A DNA stretch of 64,000 nt from Bacillus sp. CECT 9360 (GCF_918741275.1 NZ_CAKKNA010000014.1:1-64000); one strand, 5' to 3'. Shown: positions 28,048 to 38,021, counted from the first letter of the stretch. Notes: generated by a model from the sequence alone, not told the origin. Numbers and translations are program-made.

Positions 28048-29001
28048 CTATTTTTTCAATTCTTTGAGTGCATCCAGACCTTTTGTATACTCTTCTTCTG
28101 GAAGTTTCACATATCCAACTTCTGCTGACATTTCGTCAGCATTTTCTAAAACGAATTCAGTGTAATCAGCAACCTGTTCTTTTTCAGCGATTGCTTTATT
28201 GGATACATATGTGAACAATGGACGTGACAGCGGCGCATATTCTCCGCTTTCGATTGTTTCGGCATTAGGCTCGACTGGTCCCTTGCCACCGTCAATCGGA
28301 ACAACCTTTAACTTATCTTTGTTTGCTTCGTAGTAAGCATATCCGAAGAAACCAATTGCGTTCTTATCACCAGTAACACCTTGTACAAGTACGTTATCAT
28401 CTTCAGAAAGAGTAGCATCTGCAACGATCGGCTCTTCTTCAAGGATTACTTCATTGAAATAATCGTATGTTCCTGAATCTGTTCCCGGCGAGTAAAATTT
28501 AATTTCTTCTTTTGGCCATTCAGGACGGATGTCAGACCATTTTTTCGCCTTGCCTGTATCTACCCATAATTTTTTCAATTCATCCACAGTCAAGTGGTCA
28601 ATGAAATCATTGTCTTTGTTGACTACCACTGATAGACCGTCGAATGCTAATTTAAATTCGGTATATTCAATTCCTTTTTCTTCTAATCCAGCTTTTTCTT
28701 CATCTTTGATAGGACGTGAAGCATTACTCATATCAGTTTCGCCGGCAATGAATTTTTCGAAGCCGCCGCCAGTACCCGCTAACCCAACTGAAACTTTAAC
28801 TTCCGGCTGTTCAGCCATGTATTCTTCAGCTACTGCTTCCATTATTGGATAAACTGTTGAAGAGCCATCAATAGCGACATTGCCTTTAAGCTGTCCATTT
28901 TCTGCTCCGGCTCCGTTACCTTCTTCTGAACCACAGGCAGCTGTTACTGCTATCGCCCCGCTCATCACTGCTGTTAATGCCATAAATTTAAAACTTTTCA
29001 T
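28048..29001 (-). CDS. pstS: Phosphate-binding lipoprotein PstS
   Basis: A 317-residue lipoprotein. The signal peptide ends in lipobox VTAAC (Cys 23), then a Gly/Glu linker and the periplasmic-binding-protein domain. Phosphate-contact motifs are present: DGSSTVYPI near residue 46, GTGGGFEKF near 80, and SNASRPI. It captures phosphate outside the cell and delivers it to PstCA. It is the first gene of the operon and has the PhoP box 62-100 bases upstream; the leader also contains an AGTTGT/ACAACT inverted repeat. Confidence 0.94.
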   Translation of the reverse strand: MKSFKFMALTAVMSGAIAVTAACGSEEGNGAGAENGQLKGNVAIDGSSTVYPIMEAVAEEYMAEQPEVKVSVGLAGTGGGFEKFIAGETDMSNASRPIKDEEKAGLEEKGIEYTEFKLAFDGLSVVVNKDNDFIDHLTVDELKKLWVDTGKAKKWSDIRPEWPKEEIKFYSPGTDSGTYDYFNEVILEEEPIVADATLSEDDNVLVQGVTGDKNAIGFFGYAYYEANKDKLKVVPIDGGKGPVEPNAETIESGEYAPLSRPLFTYVSNKAIAEKEQVADYTEFVLENADEMSAEVGYVKLPEEEYTKGLDALKELKK

Positions 29002-29062
29002 TCTCGAATTCCCCCTGCGAGATTTAGTTGTTTTGTCCTACAACTAAAGAGTAAAGCTTTTC

Positions 29063-29101
29063 TATTAACTTTGTTTTAATGGATTGTAAATTTTGCGTAA
29101 A
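29063..29101 (-). promoter_or_regulatory. PhoP box upstream of pstS
   Basis: Read on the minus strand, four TT(A/T)A-type hexamers follow at exact 11-bp steps: TTTACG (29096-29101), TTTACA (29085-29090), TTAAAA (29074-29079) and TTAATA (29063-29068). PhoP of Bacillus binds TT(A/T/C)ACA direct repeats with this spacing, so the operon is very probably phosphate-starvation induced. Confidence 0.85.
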
Positions 29102-29125
29102 TTTCGTCGAGAAATTTGTAAAAAA

Positions 29126-29147
29126 ACGCTCCGTTTTGACGGAGCGT
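29126..29147 (-). terminator. Terminator after pbpA
   Basis: An 8-bp ACGCTCCG stem (29126-29133 with 29140-29147) is followed on the minus strand by TTTTTT. It separates pbpA from the PhoP-controlled pst promoter. Confidence 0.88.
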
Positions 29148-29182
29148 AGCGTTTTATACTATAAGATTGGTAGTTTCATAAT

Positions 29183-31360
29183 TTAGTTATCCTGATCATC
29201 CTGTGCTTCTGCCTGTTCCTGCTGGACTTTCTTGCTGTTATCTACTTTTTCCACGGTTGATTGCTCAGTCGAATTTGCTTTGGCGCGTTCTTTTTTCAAT
29301 TCAAAATATTTGTCCATGACCCTTCTGGCAATATTAGCATTCATTTTATGAGACTTGCCCTGGTAAGCCCACGGGACAACAGCAGCGAACGCAACTTCAG
29401 GATTATCATACGGTGCATATCCTACCAGTGATTGGTTGATCACCGGCACCGGCTCACTGTATTTTTTGCGATCCGGCCCATCATAAAACGCCTCGGCGGT
29501 ACCTGTCTTACCAGCCGGATTATAGGTTGCACCTGAAAAGTATCCATTAGCTGTTCCACCCGGCTGCATGACAGCCCTAAACCCTGTTTGGACACGCTCG
29601 ATCTGACTTTCCGTCATCGGGAGCCTGTTTAATACGGTTGGCTCGATTTCCTGCATGACCGGTCCCAATGTTTCGTTATTATCGACCGGCTGGCGGATTT
29701 CCTTGACAATATGCGGCCTCATTCGGTTTCCGCCATTGGCGATCGTCGAGACGTATTGCGCCAGTTGCATCGGTGTATATGTGTCATATTGTCCAATGGA
29801 GAGGTCAAGCAGTTTACCAGAAAGCGTTTCCGAACCCTTGAATCCTACCATCTCATTCGGTAGGTCAATACCGGTACGGACGCCCAACCCGAATTGCGCA
29901 TAACTGTCACGTAAGATATTAAAGGCATCTTTGTTAATAGGCAAAGCTGCTCCCGGAACGTAATGGCCATCGGCGATATTGATAGCTGTATGGAACATAT
30001 AGACGTTCGAAGATCGTTGCAATGCACCGACATCATCAAGCCAACCCAAGTTTTTCCAAGACCCTTTCTTTAATGTCCCAATTCTCATCTTCGTATCATA
30101 GAATCTTGTCCCCGGGGAAATCGCCCCGGTGTGGTAGCCTGTCAATACAGTCGCGCCCTTGACAGAGGATCCCACCGTATAGGAAGTGGTGATATTGCCA
30201 AGCGCAAAATCTTCGGTTGTCTGCTTGCCTGTCTTCTCGTCGCGCACGATTTGCTTCCCTGCCATTGTTAGGACTTCACCTGTATTAGGATCAATCATCA
30301 CGATAAAAGCCCGGTCAAGCAGCCTTGTATTACTCAGTTTCTTTGCATTATTCAATTCTTCTACCATAATTTCTTCAGCTGCGAGCTGAAGCTCGACATC
30401 GATCGTCAGGATCAGGTCTTTGCCTCGCTCACCTTTTGTAACCTCTTCTGTTTCCACTACATTTCCCGATTTGTCTTTAATGTTCTTAACCTTTGCTTTC
30501 TGTCCGTGAAGTACATCTTCGTAGGCCTTTTCAACATAGCTCTTTCCGACCCGGTCATTCCGGCTATATCCTTTGGATAGGAAATGCTGAAGATTTTCCT
30601 CCGGAAGGCCTTCTTCGGACGATGAGACTTTGCCAAGAAGAGATTTCAGTGTTTTCTCATATCTGTAGGAACGATCCCAGTCAGTTGTAACATCGACTCC
30701 AGGAAGCGATTCAAGATTTTCGCTGACTCTTGCGAATTCTTCCTTTGTCATATCTTTATTTTTCACAATTTGCGGTACCAGCTCCATGCCGCTGTTCATT
30801 TCACGGAAAATCGCCAGCACCTCAAGCTCAGCCTCTGTAAAGCTATTGATTTCTTCTTCCGTTATCCTATCAAGCTGGAGATCGTATAAATATTTTTCAG
30901 GCTTCTTTTTTCCTTCTTCCGCCATTTTTTCAGCGACTTTTCTATCTTTTTTGGTGATTTTATCTTCTGCTTCATCTGGATTTGTCAGGATCCAAAAATC
31001 CTTCCGGTCCCGTTCGGTAATCTTATCAGGTCCCATCTCGATCAGCGTCGCCAATGTCTCGGCCGTCTCGAGCATGTCCTTCGGTTTGGTCTCTTGATAT
31101 CTTGTGTACGTGACCGCATCAAGTGGTACATTATCGACCATCACCTTTAAATTCCGGTCGAACATTTTTCCACGCGGCACCGGCGTGTTAACCGGTACTT
31201 CTTCCTTCTTCTCCAATTCCCGCTTATAATCATCGCCATAGACGATCTGCACGACACCAAGCCGCAAAATTAAAACGGAAAACAGGACAAAAACTCCTAA
31301 GAAAAGCAGATTTAAACGAAAAGGAACATGCGTCTTTTTCTCTTTCTCTTTTTTTACCAT
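29183..31360 (-). CDS. pbpA: Class B penicillin-binding protein PBP2A (PbpA)
   Basis: A transpeptidase of about 725 residues for elongation of the cell wall. It has a cytoplasmic KKEKEKK start, one membrane anchor ([17 protein letters not shown]), a dimerisation domain, and a C-terminal transpeptidase domain. Active-site motifs are GSSVKG (Ser nucleophile with Lys), SSNVY (SxN) and GKTGTAE (KTG). A Glu/Lys-rich insertion (residues about 105-160) and an acidic Gln-rich tail are present. I take ATG 31360; ATG 31372 is in frame. Position between yqgE and pstS matches B. subtilis pbpA. Confidence 0.92.
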   Translation of the reverse strand: MVKKEKEKKTHVPFRLNLLFLGVFVLFSVLILRLGVVQIVYGDDYKRELEKKEEVPVNTPVPRGKMFDRNLKVMVDNVPLDAVTYTRYQETKPKDMLETAETLATLIEMGPDKITERDRKDFWILTNPDEAEDKITKKDRKVAEKMAEEGKKKPEKYLYDLQLDRITEEEINSFTEAELEVLAIFREMNSGMELVPQIVKNKDMTKEEFARVSENLESLPGVDVTTDWDRSYRYEKTLKSLLGKVSSSEEGLPEENLQHFLSKGYSRNDRVGKSYVEKAYEDVLHGQKAKVKNIKDKSGNVVETEEVTKGERGKDLILTIDVELQLAAEEIMVEELNNAKKLSNTRLLDRAFIVMIDPNTGEVLTMAGKQIVRDEKTGKQTTEDFALGNITTSYTVGSSVKGATVLTGYHTGAISPGTRFYDTKMRIGTLKKGSWKNLGWLDDVGALQRSSNVYMFHTAINIADGHYVPGAALPINKDAFNILRDSYAQFGLGVRTGIDLPNEMVGFKGSETLSGKLLDLSIGQYDTYTPMQLAQYVSTIANGGNRMRPHIVKEIRQPVDNNETLGPVMQEIEPTVLNRLPMTESQIERVQTGFRAVMQPGGTANGYFSGATYNPAGKTGTAEAFYDGPDRKKYSEPVPVINQSLVGYAPYDNPEVAFAAVVPWAYQGKSHKMNANIARRVMDKYFELKKERAKANSTEQSTVEKVDNSKKVQQEQAEAQDDQDN

Positions 31361-31463
31361 CAAGCCACACATCCTTCGATAATATTCAATCCTACTTTTC
31401 TATTCTATATAATGTGGTCTTTTTTTTCTACCCTTGTATACCTTATTTTTCGTAGAAAATTTT

Positions 31464-32687
31464 CTAAACGACATTATTTGCAGTATTCATTTTTCTTACA
31501 AAAAAGTAAATGCACAAATGTCCGGCTCCGATGATTAATAAGAACACGGGCAGGCTTTCCTCCGGCTTGAATAGAGTGACCGATGCGATAAATCCGAGAA
31601 TCGATACAATCCGTCCCAAATGGATGAAAACCTCTCGTACCACTATGTATTCAATCCTCATTTCCGCCGCATTCCAGGCTGTTCCGATAACATCATAGGT
31701 CATCGATACATAGGGAACGAGCAAAATCGGATAGGCAAGAGCGATCGTGCCGGCATAGAGAAGCAATTTCCCGTAGCTGACATCAAACGCGATCAGAAAA
31801 ACTCCTGCATACAACAGCGCTCCGCCTGCAAGAATCGCCTTTTTCCTCATCGGCTGCTTTATGTAGCGCAAGGCGAGAAAATAAGCGACAAAAGAGATGC
31901 CGGAATTAATCAAGGCGAAGCTCCCGATCGCCATTTCGCTTCCTGTATGAATAAATACAAAAACCGAAACAACAAACATGAACGTTCCTTCTCTTAGTCC
32001 CTGGAAGAAGTTCGCGTTTGTGACCATTCGCCAATTAAAATTATTTTTTCTTTCCTTATAAATCCTTTTAAATAAATACTTACCGTTGGCAGGACGTCTC
32101 TTGATGAAAAAGCTCAAAATAACAGCGATTGAAAATAAAAACAATGATATGCCAAACACGATGGAATACCCGGTATACTCGGCAAGACGCGAGATAGTAA
32201 AACCCGCCAAAACGGGTCCGATCATCCCTCCTAATGAGGAGAGGATTCCCATAAAACCATTAAAAAAGTCCCTTGTTTCCGGTTCGGTGATTTCAAAAGT
32301 TAATACATTAAACGCCAGCCAGTAAAATCCATAGCCTACACCAAGCACCCCTCCAAGCAATATGAGGAAATCCGTTGCTTTGGTACCGATTAAAAGGACG
32401 CATAGATAAAAGGCCGACAGGAAGATCACCCCGAGCCTCAAAACGATGATCCTATCGACCTTCTTTGCCAGCCATCCGGCCAGAATAAATGTGAGCGGTT
32501 GAAAAAGGACGATGGATAAATTATAAATGCCAATATCAAGAAATTTACCTGATTGCTTCCATAAATAGATGTTTACAAAGGTGTTGGACAACGCGATGCT
32601 GATGCTGTACAATCCGCCAATCAGCAAGAGCAGATGCAAATCTTTATTTACTTCCACCTTACCGATCACTTTCTTTAAAAAGCCCAT
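31464..32687 (-). CDS. yqgE: MFS transporter YqgE
   Basis: A 407-residue protein with about twelve membrane helices and an MFS-type cytoplasmic loop after helix 2 (GWLAKKVDRIIVLRLG). The middle loop is short and basic (KRRPANGKYLFKRIYKERKNNF). Length and location just upstream of pbpA match YqgE. The substrate is not known; drug or lipid export is a guess. A REP-like fragment lies upstream. Confidence 0.8.
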   Translation of the reverse strand: MGFLKKVIGKVEVNKDLHLLLLIGGLYSISIALSNTFVNIYLWKQSGKFLDIGIYNLSIVLFQPLTFILAGWLAKKVDRIIVLRLGVIFLSAFYLCVLLIGTKATDFLILLGGVLGVGYGFYWLAFNVLTFEITEPETRDFFNGFMGILSSLGGMIGPVLAGFTISRLAEYTGYSIVFGISLFLFSIAVILSFFIKRRPANGKYLFKRIYKERKNNFNWRMVTNANFFQGLREGTFMFVVSVFVFIHTGSEMAIGSFALINSGISFVAYFLALRYIKQPMRKKAILAGGALLYAGVFLIAFDVSYGKLLLYAGTIALAYPILLVPYVSMTYDVIGTAWNAAEMRIEYIVVREVFIHLGRIVSILGFIASVTLFKPEESLPVFLLIIGAGHLCIYFFVRKMNTANNVV

Positions 32688-32754
32688 TGTTTACCTCTCC
32701 TTTTAAGTCTCTCATAGTGTTTGAAAAAAGGAGGGCATTTATGTTGTAAAAATA

Positions 32755-32845
32755 AGAAAAGCGAAAGCGGCCTGGTAGTATGGAAGAACGAGTCTAAGAC
32801 CGTCACGTCCTATGCGTCGTAGCTAGATGTCTTTCTAAGATAAAA
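32755..32845. repeat. Degenerate GAAAAGCG-type repeat
   Basis: It begins AGAAAAGCGAAAGCGGCC and contains CACGTCCTATGCGTCGTAGCTAGATG, matching the ends of the repeats at 25825 and 59727 (GAAAAGCG..AAGCGCC and GGAGCTAGACAC) with many changes and a deletion of the middle. It lies upstream of yqgE. Confidence 0.6.
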
Positions 32846-32899
32846 AGTTTTACTATCTTAGAAAAAATGCTCTGTTATAAAATGTTTTTGATAAATACA

Positions 32900-33039
32900 A
32901 TTTTTGGTTCATTCGTGTGAAACCAGGGTTTCACACGCCTTTCAGCTCTGCTGAAAGGTAGCTCCCCCTCCATGAAACGAAAGAGAAAGCGAGCTTTCTC
33001 CAATCGTTTCATGGAGGGGGAGCAAAATGATCCAAAAAT
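32900..33039. repeat. 140-bp branched palindromic element
   Basis: Outer arms ATTTTTGGTTCATT (32900-32913) and AATGATCCAAAAAT (33026-33039) pair at 13 of 14 positions. Enclosed are three hairpins in a row: 10 bp with a 2-base loop (32915-32936), 9 bp with a 3-base loop (32938-32958), and a perfect 20-bp stem (32961-32980 with 33004-33023) capped by a further 8-bp stem (32983-32990 with 32993-33000). Together they form a four-way junction with almost no unpaired bases. It encodes no protein. It lies downstream of the sodA terminator and upstream of yqgE. Confidence 0.9.
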
Positions 33040-33063
33040 CAACAGAGATATTTAACATAGATA

Positions 33064-33103
33064 AAAAAAGCAGGAACCCTTTAAAAAGGATTCCTGCTTT
33101 CCA
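33064..33103 (-). terminator. Terminator after sodA
   Basis: AAAGCAGGAA..CCTTT pairs with AAAGG..TTCCTGCTTT over about 15 positions, with a T-run on the minus strand. It ends the monocistronic sodA message. Confidence 0.85.
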
Positions 33104-33117
33104 TCGTTGCTGCGAAA

Positions 33118-33726
33118 TTACTTCGCTGCGCTATAACGTTTTGAAACCTCATCCCAATTTACAACATTCCAGAAGGAGTTGATGTACTCAGGACGGCGGT
33201 TTTGAAAGTTTAAATAGTAAGCATGCTCCCAAACGTCTAATCCAAGAACTGGAGTTTTACCTTCCATTAATGGTGAATCTTGGTTTGGTGTGCTTGTTAC
33301 TTCCAATTCGCCATTGTTGACAACAAGCCACGCCCAGCCAGAACCGAAGCGAGTGGTAGCCGCTTTTGCAAATGCTTCTTTAAAGCTGTCAAAGCTGCCG
33401 AATTTAGAATTGATCGCGTCACCCAATGCACCAGTTGGCTGTCCGCCTCCGTTTGGAGAAAGAAGCTGCCAGAATAAAGAGTGGTTTGCGTGACCGCCAC
33501 CATTGTTGCGTACAGCTGTACGAGCGGATTCAGGAACTGCATCCAGGTTAGCGATAACTTCTTCTACGCTTTTGCCAAGAAGCTCGTTATTGCCTTCTAA
33601 TGCAGCGTTTAAATTGGTAACATACGTGTTGTGATGTTTCGTGTGGTGAATGTTCATCGTTTCTTTATCGATATTTGGTTCCAATGCATCGTACGCGTAA
33701 GGTAATTGTGGAAGTTCGAATGCCAT
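33118..33726 (-). CDS. sodA: Manganese superoxide dismutase
   Basis: A 202-residue Mn/Fe SOD dismutating superoxide in the cytoplasm. The metal ligands are visible: His in MNIHHTKHH (residue 27), His in [10 protein letters not shown] (about 82), and Asp and His in [13 protein letters not shown] (164, 168). GGG-Q residues ([10 protein letters not shown]) near position 146 indicate the manganese-type second shell. It is followed by a strong terminator. Upstream, a good GGAGGAA site. Confidence 0.95.
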   Translation of the reverse strand: MAFELPQLPYAYDALEPNIDKETMNIHHTKHHNTYVTNLNAALEGNNELLGKSVEEVIANLDAVPESARTAVRNNGGGHANHSLFWQLLSPNGGGQPTGALGDAINSKFGSFDSFKEAFAKAATTRFGSGWAWLVVNNGELEVTSTPNQDSPLMEGKTPVLGLDVWEHAYYLNFQNRRPEYINSFWNVVNWDEVSKRYSAAK

Positions 33727-33898
33727 AATAAATTCCTCCTAATATGTAATTAAATTTTTACAGGCTTTAGAAGCATGGAGAATTCCCTAATTTTTCTAAA
33801 GCTCGTTAGCACTAGGTTATCAAAGATTGACGTCGGTTTCAAACGTTATGCTCTCCAATAGTTGTTTTCGTAACTCCTTGAAAAGGAAAGTGAAATGA

Positions 33899-34381
33899 CT
33901 ATAGGACAACGAGTAAGAAGTAACCGACCATAAAGATCTGGATAATCGCTTTTGTTACGACACTGCTGATAAATCCAATCACTGACCCGAACCCGATTTT
34001 TGAAGCAGTTATCACGTCCCTCTTATGGACGAGCACCTCAGCTAGAATCGCTCCAACAAATGGTCCAATTATAATTCCGAATCCCGGAATAACAAACGGA
34101 CCGACCAAAATCCCGATGGTGCTTCCCCATATCCCGGCCTTTGAACCGCCATATTTCTTAACTCCGATCATGTTAGCGACGTAATCTGCCACAAATAGTA
34201 AAATAACTAGCAAGATTTGAATGGTCCAGAACAACCAGCTGAAATGATCAAACGTAAAGAGAAATCCATACAACAAAATTCCTCCAAAAATGAACAAAAC
34301 GCTTGGAATGATCGGAAACACAAGCCCGACAAAACCGACTATGAACATGATTGCGATTAATACCCAATAAATAGTTTCCAA
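33899..34381 (-). CDS. yqgC: DUF456 membrane protein YqgC
   Basis: A 160-residue protein with four to five helices and glycine-rich loops (GGSKAGIWGSTIGILVGPF; PGFGIIIGPFVGAILAE), the DUF456 hallmark. I take TTG 34381 (METIYWVLIA), which has GAGAGGG at the right distance and gives exactly the length of B. subtilis YqgC; the frame runs on to 34486. Its function is unknown. Upstream of sodA as in B. subtilis. Confidence 0.8.
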   Translation of the reverse strand: METIYWVLIAIMFIVGFVGLVFPIIPSVLFIFGGILLYGFLFTFDHFSWLFWTIQILLVILLFVADYVANMIGVKKYGGSKAGIWGSTIGILVGPFVIPGFGIIIGPFVGAILAEVLVHKRDVITASKIGFGSVIGFISSVVTKAIIQIFMVGYFLLVVL

Positions 34382-34504
34382 TCTGTTTTCCCTCTCCGCT
34401 TCTTGTTTCTTTCTATGAACTGCTACCTGCTTTATACGTGCTAGATAATAAAAAGTTTCACTTAAGGTTAACATCCCCAATTTCACTGTTTCATAAAACT
34501 ACAA

Positions 34505-35221
34505 TTATTGACGTTCCCCTATAATGGCTGCAGCAATGTTAACTGCATGATCCCGAATTGCCCTGAAACTCAAGACCAAATCTGCTGTCCTATCCGGTCC
34601 GTTCGGCGTTTGCGTACTCAACAGCATCTTTTCCATGTGGGTTCCCTGTAGGGTTCTTTTTTGGGTCCCCTTCGCAACGGCATCTTTAGCCGAATCAAGA
34701 TCATAATGGTCAAAAGCAATGATGGCCAGTTCGAACGTATCGATACTGTTTTGGAACATTTCTTTTATGTCAGACACAATCATTTCAGGTAAATATGTTT
34801 TAGTTGTGATTTGATATTCGGCAATTTCCATGATCTTTTCAAAATGATTTCCGATTATTTCAATATCCTGCCTTGCATTCTTGAGCATAGAATATTTATT
34901 GGATTCCGCTTTCGATAAATCTTTAGCGGCTAAGCGTGTCAGATACCCTGCAATTTTCCCATCAAGGTTGTTCATGACTCCATCGAACTGTGAAGCTGCC
35001 TCTCTATGTTTATTCTGGTTCGACAACAGATATTGGAGCGACTCCTTTAAGCCTCTCACCGTAATATAGCCCATCTTAAGAATTTCTTCCTTGGCCTGTC
35101 CCAATGCTATCGATGACGATTGCTCGATCAATGAAGGATCTAACGACTCATCTGATGGCATAAGCTTTGTTACAGCCTTAGCCAACACTGAAATAAAAGG
35201 TAATTTATCCACACACTTCAA
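34505..35221 (-). CDS. PhoU-domain protein, probable C-terminal remnant of a Na/Pi cotransporter
   Basis: A 238-residue all-helical protein with PhoU-like repeats (EIIGNHFEKIMEIAEYQI; SFRAIRDHAVNIAAAII) and a lead-in IEQSSSIALGQAKEEILKMG, which resembles the hinge between membrane domain and PhoU tail in Na/Pi cotransporter family proteins. The membrane domain (about 300 residues) is missing. TTG 35221 or GTG 35212 can start it, with AAGGGG nearby, so a stand-alone PhoU-like protein is possible. Upstream is yqgB on the other strand, which leaves no room for the missing part. Confidence 0.6.
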   Translation of the reverse strand: MKCVDKLPFISVLAKAVTKLMPSDESLDPSLIEQSSSIALGQAKEEILKMGYITVRGLKESLQYLLSNQNKHREAASQFDGVMNNLDGKIAGYLTRLAAKDLSKAESNKYSMLKNARQDIEIIGNHFEKIMEIAEYQITTKTYLPEMIVSDIKEMFQNSIDTFELAIIAFDHYDLDSAKDAVAKGTQKRTLQGTHMEKMLLSTQTPNGPDRTADLVLSFRAIRDHAVNIAAAIIGERQ

Positions 35222-35417
35222 CCCCTTGTATTTTAGAAAGAAATTCTATTCGCCAAAATTCACTCTTTTCCATTATGATAAAAAAGTGAAATTTATGTAA
35301 AGGAATTTGCCCAAAAATTAATCTAAGCTTAATATTTCAAAGTACAAAAGGTTGTTTTCTTCATTAGTGACCGATAAAATAAAGGGAATGATTTTTTTGT
35401 AAAAGGTGTTGTGGATA

Positions 35418-36194
35418 TTGAATATTTTCAAGCAATTGATTGTAAGTTTGTATTCCCCGAGAGACATTGCTACATTTCGCAATCAGGGAATCGGAAAAAC
35501 CATCGCTTTTGTTTTTCTGCTGACTCTCATTTCAATCATTCCGCCGGCTTACTATTTTAGTACAGCTCTACAAAGCGGAATTCATGCATTTCAAGAAACG
35601 GTCAAAGAGGATCTGCCTCCCTTTGAGATCAAAAATGGTACGCTAACCTCTGAAGCGGACGAGCCAATCGTCGTAAACAAAGCTGGTTTCCAAATTATAT
35701 TAGATGATACCGGTGAGTGGACGAGCAGCAATATCGCCAATCAAACTGAAAATGGAGTAGGCCTATTAAAAAATGAAGTGGTTTTTGTGACTGCTGGCCA
35801 AGCCCAATCAAACTCCTATTCAATTTTAGATGGGTTTTCGATCACAAGTGAAGAACTCAATGATTATCTGGAGACGGTTGATTCCAGTTTAGTCATCGTT
35901 CTTCCCGTTCTTATCGCCATGATGTATTTGTTCGCAGCGGCCGTCAACTTTCTTAAGATTTCGTTTTTGGCGTTGTTTGGCCTCTCTTTTAAAAACAGTT
36001 TGAATAAGAATATTTCGTATCGTCATAGTTGGAGGTTGACAGCCTATGCCATCGTACTGCCGACTTTCTTCTTTGCCATCATGGATGCATTCCAGGCTCC
36101 GGTTCCATTCGGGATCCTAATCAGCTGGTTCGTGACATTGGTCATGCTTTATCTCTCTATTAAGGAAATACCTGAGAGCGAAGAAGCAAAATAG
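35418..36194 (+). CDS. yqgB: DUF1189 membrane protein YqgB
   Basis: A 258-residue protein with helices near residues 30-50 and 155-245 (four) and an extracytoplasmic domain between. The conserved start NIFKQLIVSLYSPRDIATFRNQGIGKTI identifies DUF1189 (YqgB). I take TTG 35418, nine bases after AAAGGTG, over the GTG at 35406. The function is unknown. It is divergent from the PhoU-like gene. Confidence 0.8.
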   Translation: MNIFKQLIVSLYSPRDIATFRNQGIGKTIAFVFLLTLISIIPPAYYFSTALQSGIHAFQETVKEDLPPFEIKNGTLTSEADEPIVVNKAGFQIILDDTGEWTSSNIANQTENGVGLLKNEVVFVTAGQAQSNSYSILDGFSITSEELNDYLETVDSSLVIVLPVLIAMMYLFAAAVNFLKISFLALFGLSFKNSLNKNISYRHSWRLTAYAIVLPTFFFAIMDAFQAPVPFGILISWFVTLVMLYLSIKEIPESEEAK

Positions 36195-36315
36195 AGTCAT
36201 ATGAGAGCTTGGACATGATTTTAGTCCAAGCTTTTTAATTTATGCCGAATATTAGGCATAATCCAAACACTCCCCCATATATTGTAGTAATACAAGCTTG
36301 AGGAGTTGGAAAAAA

Positions 36316-36651
36316 ATGAAACGATTGCTGCTTTTTCTTACCTTATGTTTCATTGGATTCATTATTTATTTTGATTTAACGACAGGCACCCTGCCGGCGT
36401 CGGGAGTCAAGGCAGGCGAATATTCGATACAACCTGAAAAATCATCCGTCCCATATACAGAGGTGATGATTAACCCGGGCGATACGCTGCTTACGATCAG
36501 TGAAAAAGAAGAAGACGGCCTGACCGTTTCTATAGAAATGTTAATCCGCGATTTCCAGGAATTAAATAACGGGTTGAATCCGGAGGAAATGCAAATCGGG
36601 GAAACCTATAAAATTCCGGTGTACGACAAACAAAAGGGCTCGTCGCAATAA
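36316..36651 (+). CDS. yqfZ: LysM-domain protein YqfZ
   Basis: A 111-residue protein with an N-terminal membrane anchor or signal (LLLFLTLCFIGFIIYF) and a C-terminal LysM fold (VMINPGDTLLTISEKEE..LIRDFQELNNGLNPEEMQIGETYKIP), which binds peptidoglycan. It starts at ATG 36316 behind GAGGAG. Position before ispG and size match YqfZ. A terminator follows at once. Confidence 0.8.
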   Translation: MKRLLLFLTLCFIGFIIYFDLTTGTLPASGVKAGEYSIQPEKSSVPYTEVMINPGDTLLTISEKEEDGLTVSIEMLIRDFQELNNGLNPEEMQIGETYKIPVYDKQKGSSQ

Positions 36652-36661
36652 AGTGAAACTT

Positions 36662-36696
36662 CCATCGGTGGGGGTTTTGTTCATCCCCACCGATGG
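36662..36696 (+). terminator. Terminator after yqfZ
   Basis: A perfect 12-bp CCATCGGTGGGG stem (36662-36673 with 36685-36696) has an 11-base loop. The T-run is weak but the stem is long. Confidence 0.75.
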
Positions 36697-36719
36697 TTAG
36701 TTGACACCAATCGGACTTT

Positions 36720-36803
36720 TACGGGCAGTTGCTCCCCCGCTTAACCTTGTTTTTCCATCCAAGTTTTGAAGTGGGGTCTTACTGCCCGTTAAAGCGGGAT
36801 AAA
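36720..36803. other. Long imperfect hairpin upstream of ispG
   Basis: ACGGGCAGT (36721-36731 region) pairs with ACTGCCCGT (36781-36789), enclosing a second stem (CCCC-CGCTT with AAGTGGGG) and a third (AACCTTG with CAAGTTT). In addition CCCGCTTAA inside the hairpin could pair with TTAAAGCGGG just after it, giving an alternative pseudoknotted fold. It lies between the yqfZ terminator and the ispG promoter, so it is probably not in the ispG message. Confidence 0.6.
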
Positions 36804-36812
36804 TTCTATTGC

Positions 36813-36842
36813 TTGTCAATTAGCTTCTAACATTGATACAAT
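36813..36842 (+). promoter_or_regulatory. Sigma-A-type promoter of ispG
   Basis: TTGTCA (36813-36818) and TACAAT (36837-36842) are 18 bases apart, with the ispG start 70 bases downstream. Confidence 0.6.
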
Positions 36843-36911
36843 AATGAGTGAATCATGAAAAATAATGATCCGAATTGAAATCTGATTTTTTCCAAAAGGA
36901 GAGAATTCCAC

Positions 36912-38021
36912 TTGAGTGAAATTATACATCGTACCAAAACGCGCCCCGTTAAAGTCGGCAATTTAACAATTGGGGGAAGTAACGAGGTAGTCGTTCAAAG
37001 TATGACGACTACGAAGACACACGACGTCGAAGCTACAGTCGCCGAAATCCTGCGGCTGGAAGAAGCAGGCTGCCAGATTGTCCGTGTTGCTTGTCCGGAC
37101 GAGAGGGCCGCTGACGCAATTCCTGAGATTAAAAAACGCATTAATATTCCGCTTGTTGTAGATATTCACTTTGATTACAAGCTTGCTTTGAAGGCAATTG
37201 AAGGGGGCGCGGACAAAATCCGCATCAACCCGGGAAATATCGGTCGCCGTGAAAAGGTTGAAGCTGTTGTCAAAGCGGCAAAAGCAAAAGGGATCCCGAT
37301 TCGAATCGGGGTTAATGCCGGTTCTTTGGAAAAGCGCATTATCGAAAAATATGGTTATCCTACGGCTGACGGCATGGTAGAAAGTGCTTTGCACCATATT
37401 AAAATCCTGGAAGACCTTGATTTTCACGATATTATCGTTTCCATGAAGGCATCAGATGTTAATTTAGCCATCGAAGCATATGAAAAAGCGGCCCAAGCTT
37501 TTGATTATCCGCTTCATCTGGGCATCACTGAATCAGGAACACTTTTTTCCGGTACCGTGAAGAGTGCGGCCGGTCTCGGGGTAATTTTAAGCAAAGGTAT
37601 CGGAAACACGATCCGTATATCCCTCAGTGCCGATCCTGTCGAGGAAGTAAAGGTAGCGCGTGAATTGCTGAAATCATTCGGTCTTGCTTCTAATATGGCC
37701 ACATTGATTTCATGCCCGACATGCGGCAGAATCGAAATCGACTTGATCAGTATTGCAAACGAAGTTGAAGAATATATTCAAACCGTAAAAGCGCCAATCA
37801 AGGTTTCCGTTCTGGGCTGTGCGGTTAACGGTCCTGGGGAGGCTAGGGAAGCCGATATCGGTATTGCTGGGGCTCGCGGTGAAGGATTGTTGTTCCGTAA
37901 AGGTCAAATCGTCAGAAAAGTTCCCGAAGAAACAATGGTTGAGGAGCTCAAAAAAGAAATCGATAAAATTGCCGAAGAATATTATGAGAAGCAAAAAAGC
38001 GAGCAAACCCCAATTTTATAA
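36912..38021 (+). CDS. ispG: 4-hydroxy-3-methylbut-2-enyl diphosphate synthase IspG
   Basis: A 369-residue [4Fe-4S] enzyme of the MEP isoprenoid pathway that converts MEcPP to HMBPP. The N-terminal TIM-barrel ([29 protein letters not shown]) is complete, and the cluster cysteines are seen in SCPTCGR (two) and [14 protein letters not shown] (third), with the conserved Glu after it. The start is TTG 36912 behind AAAAGGAGAG. The partner enzyme IspH is at 46197. A terminator follows. Confidence 0.95.
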   Translation: MSEIIHRTKTRPVKVGNLTIGGSNEVVVQSMTTTKTHDVEATVAEILRLEEAGCQIVRVACPDERAADAIPEIKKRINIPLVVDIHFDYKLALKAIEGGADKIRINPGNIGRREKVEAVVKAAKAKGIPIRIGVNAGSLEKRIIEKYGYPTADGMVESALHHIKILEDLDFHDIIVSMKASDVNLAIEAYEKAAQAFDYPLHLGITESGTLFSGTVKSAAGLGVILSKGIGNTIRISLSADPVEEVKVARELLKSFGLASNMATLISCPTCGRIEIDLISIANEVEEYIQTVKAPIKVSVLGCAVNGPGEAREADIGIAGARGEGLLFRKGQIVRKVPEETMVEELKKEIDKIAEEYYEKQKSEQTPIL

